NCBI GenBank assembly: GCA_946618265.1
Contig: CAMOLA010000067.1
Coordinates: forward strand, 1 to 8,969
Source of the DNA: an uncultured Eggerthellaceae bacterium
GTDB lineage: Bacteria; Actinomycetota; Coriobacteriia; Coriobacteriales; Eggerthellaceae
Reading direction: 5' to 3'
DNA: 8,969 bases
The translations under genes and the position numbers were made by a program. Positions 1 through 6,142 of this stretch are shown here, one piece after another (the stretch's first letter is position 1; each line of letters opens with the position of its first letter). The notes beneath the pieces are model-generated. The model worked only from the letters and a program-made list of their open reading frames with translations. It was not told the DNA's origin and did not search any database.

Positions 1-183
1 GGTCTTGACGACGAGCTTGGTCGCGCCCGTGCCGGCGAAGGCGCGCTTGGCGATCTTCTTCACCTTCTTGCCCAGCGTGATGCACGCCACGTCCGCCGGA
101 TTTCCACCGGCCCGGGCGATGGCAGATCCAATGGTCTTGGCCGTCACCTTCTTGGTGTTCACGGTGATGCTGACCACCTTCTT
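1..183 (-). repeat. Shared Lys-rich C-terminal module, partial copy at left edge
   Basis: Encodes residues 1912-1972 of the S8-LRR protein, from KKVVSITVNTKKVTAKTIG to KKIAKRAFAGTGATKLVVKT. It aligns with residues from about 742 of the NEAT-like protein (ITLGxKVKKIAKxAFAGT, then VVKT). DNA similarity is patchy: the 14 bp at 1-14 recur at the equivalent site near 6310, with divergence between. The rest of the module lies outside the window. Confidence 0.75.
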
Positions 184-3100
184 CGCCGGCGCGTCGACCA
201 TCTTCGATGCGCCGTCGGCGTCAGGCGCGACGTCGTTCGAGGACCCGTCGTTCGGATAACTTGCCTGCACGCTGAGCAACGTTTCGTCGCGCGCTTCGCA
301 ACGAACCTTCGAACCTGCGTGCTGGATCCACTCGATCGACGACGCCTCTCCCCAATCGGAGAGAACCGCTTCGGCGCCGTCGGCGGAGACTTCGACGAAA
401 CGGTATTCGTAACCGCTCGTCCCTGCAATGCCGCCGGCTGCCTGCACGCTCAGCGAAACGACGCCAGAACCTTCGTCGTGCGAAATCACCGACATCGACA
501 AAGGCTCGTACGCGTGCAGCTGGGATTTCGCGTCAGCCCCAATTGCCTCGAGCGCTGTTTTCGCCGCATCCCAGCCTTTGCTCGGATACGGAGCGTACAC
601 GTGCACCGTCGACGAGTCGTAGGCCATCTTCGCACTGCTCGGAGCGAAAGCGATATCGCGCATCGTCGACCCGACGACGACGAGGGACGGCGGCATAATG
701 CGATTAGCGGCAAAGTTGGCCTTGACCATGCCCTCGCCGAAATAGGCGGTCTTGATCGGCCGCTTGTCATCCCCTCGCTCGCTCGATGACTCGTAGATGC
801 CGTCGCATCCTCCGCGCACGACCAGATGCGTCGGATTATGGCCGCTGAAAGCGTTCTTCCCAATCGATGCGATCTTGGTTCCGAAATCGGCGATGCCTAT
901 CGCGGTATTGTAGAAACCGTTGACCGTCTGCAGGCTATCGGGGAATTCGACCTCGACGAGTGAGGAGCAACCGTTGAACGCTCCCGCTTCGACCGAAACG
1001 AGCCCTTCGGGAAACGAAATGCGCTTCAAGCATGCGTTGCCCTTGAATGCGCTCTTCCCCACCTTCACGGTACCTGCAGCCACGTCATAGCTTTCGAACG
1101 CGTTGCTCGGCAGGGACAACACGAGGGTCATGCCATCTGCGCCTTTGGAATAGAGCACGTTATTGTCAGCGTAGTACGTAGCGCTCGCAGCAGAAACCGA
1201 CAAGCTCTCGATGTTCTCGCAGCCCGAGCACAGCGCGCTGTAGTCGGTCGTGACCCCCGCCCCGATATGCAGCGACATGAGCGATGGGTTGTTCGCGAAC
1301 GCCCCAGCCTCTATCCTCGCGAGGGAATCCGGCAGCTCGATCGAAGCCAGGGGCGTTCCCGGCGAGAACGCGCGCTCGCCGATTTCGACAAGGCGATTGC
1401 GATCGCAACGGAGGTCGACCGACGAAAGGCTCGCGCAATTCGCGCACGCATCGGCCCCAATCGATTTCACGCCCCCTATGTCGAGCGAGTCGATGAGCGT
1501 GCCTTCGAGCGCATGCGCCCCGATCGTCTCGCACGCTTCGGGCAGCACGAACGATCCTGCGAGGAACGAATCCTTGAAACACGAATCTCCAATCGATACG
1601 AGGGATTCCGAGCACACCACCTCGGTGGCGGCAGCGCCCTCGAAAGCATGTGCAGCCAGTCGCGTTACGGACGACGGAATTTCGTAGCTTCCAGCGCGAC
1701 CGAGCGGATAGCAGATCAACGTTGACGCGTCCTTGTTGAACAGAACGCCATCGATAGCGCAGCACGACGACGAGCCGGGGTTCGCATCTATGGAGCGCAA
1801 ATTGCGGCAACCGACGAACGCGCCTTCGAGCGCCTCCGCAGGCAAGCCCGCCCCCACCGTCACCTGCTCGAGATTGGGAAGGGAGGACAGCGCCGCACCA
1901 TCGAGCTGCACGAGGGCATCGGGCAACACGAGCGAGCGAATGCCGGCCTGAGCGAATGCGTCGCTTCCGATGCTGGCCACGTTAGCGCCCAACGTCAGGT
2001 TCTCGAGCGCGAGATCGCCCTTGAACGCGCATGACGCGATTGACGCGAGGGAATCCGGCATGCCCTCATGGGCATCGTCGAGCGATGCGCCCGCCTGCAC
2101 CTTGGCAAGACTCTCGCAGGCCTCGAACGCCGATGCGCCGATGGCCTTGACGCCTTCTCCGAAGACGACGAGCTCGATCGACGTTTGCGCAAACGCCCGC
2201 TCGGAAAGGCTCTCCAAACCGCCGGGCACGAATGCCCGGGCCACCTTCGATTCGGCGAACGCGCCGGAGCCTAACGTATCCAGTGAACGTGGCAGCACGA
2301 CGGACTCGACGGACGTCTTCGCGAACGCCTCATCGCCGATCGAGACGAGCTTGCTTGGATTGCCCGCCGCGTCCTCGAACGTGACCGACTTCAGGGATTC
2401 GACTCCATAGAACGCCCGCGCATCGATCGACTGCACGTTCGCGCTTATCACGACAGCCTTGACGGAAGTCCCCTCGAACGCGTTCGCGCCAATCGACGTC
2501 ACGTCGGCCGGTATGGTCACCATCGAGCTGTCGCCCCCATACGAGACCAACACGCCGTCCCTCACAACGAATTCGTCCGCAGTCGCATCTGCCGACGATG
2601 CCTGGTTCATGCCGTAATCCCATGCATACACCTGCGCGGAGGCCACGTCGCCTTCGAGCCCGGCATCGCTCCAGGCTGCCTCGAGATCGTCCTTGCCGAT
2701 TTCGACCGACATCGACACCTTGCCCTCGCTTTGGACGGTCGCCGATTCGTCGTCTGCGATAACTACATGGAACACGGTGCCGCTGGCCGGATCGAAGAAC
2801 CCGATGCCCGCAATCGACGTCTCGTCGGACACCGCGACCGTAGCCCCCTGGTCCGCGCCTGACTGCACGGGAACGTACGACTCGATCGTTGGCGCCGTCG
2901 TATCATAGCGGAACGAATACTCCTGGGACTGCTCCAGCGCGCCCGCCCGCACCGTCGTCGCGGTGAGGCGCAGCGTATACTCGCCGTCGGGAAGCCGCTT
3001 GCCATCCGAGCCGATTCCGCTGAAGGAAGGCGCGACCGACTGGTTCGTTTCGGCCGTCGACCATTCGTGGGAGTCGAAGCTCGACTTGGCCACGTACGAA

Positions 3101-5916
3101 TACTCATAGGAGGCTACTACGGCGTCCTCGGCATTCAAGTACTCATAGGAAAGCGTTTTCGCATTGCGCAGCAATCCGGTCTTGGGAACGACCTCGTTGA
3201 CCGCGCCATCGACAAGCGAGTTCGAAACGACCGTGCGCCCCTGGTCGAGCAACGAGAAGTCGCCCCCGGCAACCGCCTCCGCCGCCTCCCGATCAAGCGG
3301 GTTGACGCCCGTTGCCGCCCCCGTCGCCGCGTCGGTCAGACGCGAGGCAAACGCATGGGCGGCTTCCCCCGAATCCGCTTTGGCATCGAACACCGGCGCA
3401 GCATTCCAGTCGCCATAGAAACCGAGGAACGGAATCGAAAGGTCGATGCCGCCTTCCGCCTGCGCTTCGAGCATGGTAAACCCGTCGATGTAGCATCCGT
3501 TGGGCGCCTGGGCAACCAAAGCGTCGAGCGCTGACGTGCACGCCAGGCTCACCGTGTAGGAAGCCGTGCCGCCCGCCGGAACGGCAATCGTCCCGGATTG
3601 ACCGTCGTAATCTCCGCCGTACGACACCTCGACGCCTTTGCCCGCATAGTTCCTCGACGTGAACTGGAACTTGCCGTCGGCTATGTCCTCGCACAGCGCA
3701 ACGGTCGTCGGCTTAAAGACCTGCGCGGTCTCGCCCATATTGCGCAGCAGCACGGTGAAGGCCCACGAGCCCGAGGCATCGGAGCCTAGCTCGGCTTTCG
3801 GGCGCGACGGGTCGGCTCCCTCCACCGACACGAGCACGTCGTTTTTCATGGCGGCGGGAACGTTGGCAAGTCCCGCGCCCTGGCGGCGCGGGCTATACCA
3901 TGCGTTTTCGGCCGAAGCATCGCGAACGGGACATGCCGTCGACATGATGAGTTGCGTCACGGCATTCGCCCGCTCCTCGTCACCGAGCGAGGCGAACGCG
4001 GCGTCGGAGGCAAGGCGTTGGTGCACTTGCGCCGAGATTCCGGCGATATGGGGCGCTGCCATCGACGTGCCCGACTTGTAATCGTACTTGCCCTCGAGCA
4101 CGGTCGAGTATATATCGCCGCCTGGAGCTGTGACCTCGGGTTTCAAGGCCAGGTCAGGCGTCGGGCCCCAGCTCGTGAAATAGCTCATGGAATAGTTTCT
4201 CGAAGCAGGGATGAACGAGCCGTGCGCGACGGTCATCTCCTTTTCGGCAGCCGAAAGCATGGCCAGCCCATCGGCTCGGGTGACGCTGATCACCGCCGGA
4301 TTGGTCGTTGCGCCCGCGTTTACGGAAGCCAGCTCTCCATCGCCATCGGCGTAGACGACGATGGCAGTCGGGGAAAGCCGCTCGGCTACGTTGCGTACGC
4401 GCGCGCCGGTCATGAAGATCGTCCCGGATGAATCGACCGAACCGTCTTCCACGAGCACGATCTTGTCCGAAACGCCATCGGGGTGGTCCTTCAGCAGCGC
4501 ATCGATTGCCGAATCCGAGCCATCGCCCGCATCGACGTACGCATACGTTCCGTCGGCAACGGTATCGAAGGCCGCCGCAGTGTAGGTCATCGTGCAGTAT
4601 GCTTCCGCATAGCCGACCTTGGCGCCGTCGGCCAGCATGAAGCAGGGCGTTGGCTCCGAATTGTCAGCGCTCGCAACCGAAATCGGAGCGGCATACGTCG
4701 ACGGGCTCGAAACGATGCCGTAGTCGGGATGGGCCGCATCGGGGCGGCCATCGAGCGCCTCGCCCCTGTAGTTCGACGTCGCGGAATTGCCGGCGGACGC
4801 ACACACGGTGCAGCCCTGCGCGCGAAGCGTGTCGAGGGCGACTTCCGTGGGAGACGACCCCTCGTCAGCATAACCGGCGCCCGAGCCCAGCGACATGTTG
4901 AGGACATCGGGGGCGAGCACGACGGCATCGTCGATTGCCGCTATGAGCGCCGCTTCGGGAATGCCGCCCGAAGCGTCGTTTGCGACCTTCATCGCGGCGA
5001 TTTGCGCATTGGGCGCAACGCCGCGGACATCCCCGGCATTCGCGGCCGCGATACCCGCCACGTGGGTGCCATGCGAAAGGCCCGCATTGTAGGGAACGAC
5101 GTCGGAATCGTTGTTGCCATAATCGTAGGCGAACGGTATCTTCTCGCTCACGTAGACGCCGTCCTTGCCCCCTTGCGACAGTCGGGCGCGCTTGTCGCGA
5201 GCGGTCGCTTCGTCCCATGCGAGCGCATCGGGATCGAGGGCGCCCGCGAACGCCTCGTGCGTGACGTCGAGACCCGAGTCGATGATGGCGATCACCTGTC
5301 CTGAGCCCGTCTCCTCGACGGCATCGGCCCCGGTCATATCGAGCCAACTCTGGTTTCCGAGCGCAGCAGACGCCTCGCCATCGGATACGTCTTTCGGCAC
5401 TTCAAACTCACGGGCGACGGTTGCGCTTTTCACCCCGTCAAGCGCGCGAATATCCTCGAGCGCTTGCAACGGCACCGTCACAGCGAACCCATCGATGGCA
5501 TGGTAGTAGTCGTACTCGACGCCGAAGCAGGCGCTGGCGTCATCCGAAGACTGGAGCGCCATGGAATGGCCACCCTGCCGGGAATCGGCTTCATCAGCTT
5601 CCGCAGCTGCACCTGCAAGTGCGCGAATCCGCCGTTGCATGACCTGGTGTCGCGTCGTCTGCGCAGCCTCTGACTGCATCGTCATCCCCGATACGGCCTT
5701 CGGCTCCTCGAGCTGAACGATGACCGTAACTTGGCCGTCCTCGCCTGATGCGCGGTCAGCGACCTCCTCGGCCCGTCCTGCCGCAAGCCCCGTAGCTGCG
5801 CTCCCGTTCGCAGACTGGTCGGCAGATGCCATCGGCGGGCACCATGCGACCGCTACCGCACACGCACCCGCAACAAGCAAACGAGCGAATCGGCTTGAGC
5901 GCATCATGAAACCCAT
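1..5916 (-). CDS. Secreted S8 subtilisin-like protease fused to BspA-type leucine-rich repeats (3' end cut by window edge)
   Basis: The frame is open from 5916 to base 1 (1972 codons, no stop), so the C-terminus lies outside the window. A signal peptide covers residues 1-32 (RSSR, hydrophobic core, ASA before D33). Residues 62-173 resemble an I9 propeptide. The S8 domain spans about 190-670, with D213 (IIDSG), H282 (SHGTHVAG), oxyanion N377 (SAGN) and S618 (GTSMAAP), so it should be an active serine endopeptidase. A PA-like insert occupies about 445-560. An fn3_5-like domain (693-844) ends in GFYGDWNAAPVFD, a lactocepin/C5a-peptidase hallmark. Ig/fn3-like domains follow (about 930-1110, with YDTTAP at 1004-1009), then LRR_5 repeats (1117-1797), an Ig-like domain (about 1806-1896) and a Lys-rich module from 1912. 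By comparison with the neighbouring gene about 54 residues are missing. Probable role: cell-surface or released protease with an adhesive repeat region; the substrate cannot be read from sequence. Alternative starts are ATGs at 5907 and 5904. Confidence 0.93.
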   Translation of the reverse strand, partial: MGFMMRSSRFARLLVAGACAVAVAWCPPMASADQSANGSAATGLAAGRAEEVADRASGEDGQVTVIVQLEEPKAVSGMTMQSEAAQTTRHQVMQRRIRALAGAAAEADEADSRQGGHSMALQSSDDASACFGVEYDYYHAIDGFAVTVPLQALEDIRALDGVKSATVAREFEVPKDVSDGEASAALGNQSWLDMTGADAVEETGSGQVIAIIDSGLDVTHEAFAGALDPDALAWDEATARDKRARLSQGGKDGVYVSEKIPFAYDYGNNDSDVVPYNAGLSHGTHVAGIAAANAGDVRGVAPNAQIAAMKVANDASGGIPEAALIAAIDDAVVLAPDVLNMSLGSGAGYADEGSSPTEVALDTLRAQGCTVCASAGNSATSNYRGEALDGRPDAAHPDYGIVSSPSTYAAPISVASADNSEPTPCFMLADGAKVGYAEAYCTMTYTAAAFDTVADGTYAYVDAGDGSDSAIDALLKDHPDGVSDKIVLVEDGSVDSSGTIFMTGARVRNVAERLSPTAIVVYADGDGELASVNAGATTNPAVISVTRADGLAMLSAAEKEMTVAHGSFIPASRNYSMSYFTSWGPTPDLALKPEVTAPGGDIYSTVLEGKYDYKSGTSMAAPHIAGISAQVHQRLASDAAFASLGDEERANAVTQLIMSTACPVRDASAENAWYSPRRQGAGLANVPAAMKNDVLVSVEGADPSRPKAELGSDASGSWAFTVLLRNMGETAQVFKPTTVALCEDIADGKFQFTSRNYAGKGVEVSYGGDYDGQSGTIAVPAGGTASYTVSLACTSALDALVAQAPNGCYIDGFTMLEAQAEGGIDLSIPFLGFYGDWNAAPVFDAKADSGEAAHAFASRLTDAATGAATGVNPLDREAAEAVAGGDFSLLDQGRTVVSNSLVDGAVNEVVPKTGLLRNAKTLSYEYLNAEDAVVASYEYSYVAKSSFDSHEWSTAETNQSVAPSFSGIGSDGKRLPDGEYTLRLTATTVRAGALEQSQEYSFRYDTTAPTIESYVPVQSGADQGATVAVSDETSIAGIGFFDPASGTVFHVVIADDESATVQSEGKVSMSVEIGKDDLEAAWSDAGLEGDVASAQVYAWDYGMNQASSADATADEFVVRDGVLVSYGGDSSMVTIPADVTSIGANAFEGTSVKAVVISANVQSIDARAFYGVESLKSVTFEDAAGNPSKLVSIGDEAFAKTSVESVVLPRSLDTLGSGAFAESKVARAFVPGGLESLSERAFAQTSIELVVFGEGVKAIGASAFEACESLAKVQAGASLDDAHEGMPDSLASIASCAFKGDLALENLTLGANVASIGSDAFAQAGIRSLVLPDALVQLDGAALSSLPNLEQVTVGAGLPAEALEGAFVGCRNLRSIDANPGSSSCCAIDGVLFNKDASTLICYPLGRAGSYEIPSSVTRLAAHAFEGAAATEVVCSESLVSIGDSCFKDSFLAGSFVLPEACETIGAHALEGTLIDSLDIGGVKSIGADACANCASLSSVDLRCDRNRLVEIGERAFSPGTPLASIELPDSLARIEAGAFANNPSLMSLHIGAGVTTDYSALCSGCENIESLSVSAASATYYADNNVLYSKGADGMTLVLSLPSNAFESYDVAAGTVKVGKSAFKGNACLKRISFPEGLVSVEAGAFNGCSSLVEVEFPDSLQTVNGFYNTAIGIADFGTKIASIGKNAFSGHNPTHLVVRGGCDGIYESSSERGDDKRPIKTAYFGEGMVKANFAANRIMPPSLVVVGSTMRDIAFAPSSAKMAYDSSTVHVYAPYPSKGWDAAKTALEAIGADAKSQLHAYEPLSMSVISHDEGSGVVSLSVQAAGGIAGTSGYEYRFVEVSADGAEAVLSDWGEASSIEWIQHAGSKVRCEARDETLLSVQASYPNDGSSNDVAPDADGASKMVDAPAKKVVSITVNTKKVTAKTIGSAIARAGGNPADVACITLGKKVKKIAKRAFAGTGATKLVVKT
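526..2568 (-). repeat. BspA/TpLRR-type leucine-rich repeat region (LRR_5), about 20 units
   Basis: Residues 1117-1797 of the S8-LRR protein. Units of about 22-24 residues follow the pattern L..V.IP..V.SIG..AF.... (examples: VTSIGANAFEGTS, LVSIGDEAFAKTS, VASIGSDAFAQAG, LARIEAGAFANNPS). Three longer units carry a DGVL/NNVL element (DGVL at 1120 and 1389, NVL at 1586-1588), dividing the array into three blocks. The family is associated with adhesion to host or bacterial surfaces; that role here is inferred. The last about 110 residues are degenerate. Confidence 0.85.
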
Positions 5917-5918
5917 AA

Positions 5919-5925
5919 CTCCCCC
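5919..5925 (-). promoter_or_regulatory. Ribosome binding site of the S8-LRR gene
   Basis: GGGGGAG lies 2 nt before the ATG at 5916 and 11 nt before the in-frame ATG at 5907. The first gap is short and the second long for a typical site, so the start is not settled. Either choice leaves an intact signal peptide. Confidence 0.55.
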
Positions 5926-5972
5926 ATTCAACTTACGCGCACCGCCGAGCGAACTCGACGCGTTTCCAGATT

Positions 5973-6022
5973 CGATTGCTCGAGAGAGCGCGGCTCACGA
6001 GGCGCGCTCTCTCGAGCAATCG
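5973..6022 (-). promoter_or_regulatory. Perfect 20-bp inverted repeat in the leader of the S8-LRR gene
   Basis: Arms 5973-5992 and 6003-6022 are perfectly complementary around a 10-nt loop. The structure lies 56 bp upstream of the ATG at 5916. No T-run follows on either strand, so it is not a canonical intrinsic terminator. Options are a U-tract-poor terminator for the upstream gene, a 5' UTR stem affecting mRNA stability or RNase III cleavage, or a protein-binding dyad. Function is not decidable from sequence. Confidence 0.6.
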
Positions 6023-6047
6023 CAGCACGTGCGAAAGACAGGCCCTC

Positions 6048-6082
6048 GGCCAGGCAAGTGTCTCCAATACGCTTGCCTGGCC
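6048..6082 (-). terminator. Hairpin downstream of the NEAT-like gene, possible terminator
   Basis: Arms 6048-6058 and 6072-6082 pair perfectly over 11 bp; the stem extends inward by one G-T wobble and two further pairs. It begins 60 nt after the stop at 6143. The minus-strand flank is not U-rich; the plus-strand flank has TTTACTT. Termination is therefore plausible but weakly supported. Confidence 0.4.
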
Positions 6083-6142
6083 TTTACTTGCAACAGACGC
6101 AACGGCAAAGCGGGCCCGCCGTCACGTCCACATCCCATTCGC

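Noticed and set aside
4483..5304. Plus-strand 273-codon open frame opposite the protease domain
   Set aside because: Arg/Gly-rich shadow of a GC-rich gene; the opposite strand encodes the S8 core with its catalytic residues.
5905..5928. Seven-codon ATG...TGA mini-frame overlapping the S8-LRR start, as a leader peptide
   Set aside because: The TGA overlaps the ATGATG, which would suit coupling, but the mini-frame has no ribosome site of its own and its ATG sits at the edge of the gene's own purine block. Chance is the simpler reading.
5957..5973. Lipoprotein signal (VAGAC at residues 15-19) in the S8-LRR protein
   Set aside because: The lipobox is weak (A-G-A-C) and the hydrophobic core continues past the Cys to a good ASA cleavage site at residue 32.
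6064..6093. TTGCAA-18-TATTGG promoter candidate for the S8-LRR gene
   Set aside because: Poor -10 match, long spacer, and it lies inside the 6048-6082 hairpin.
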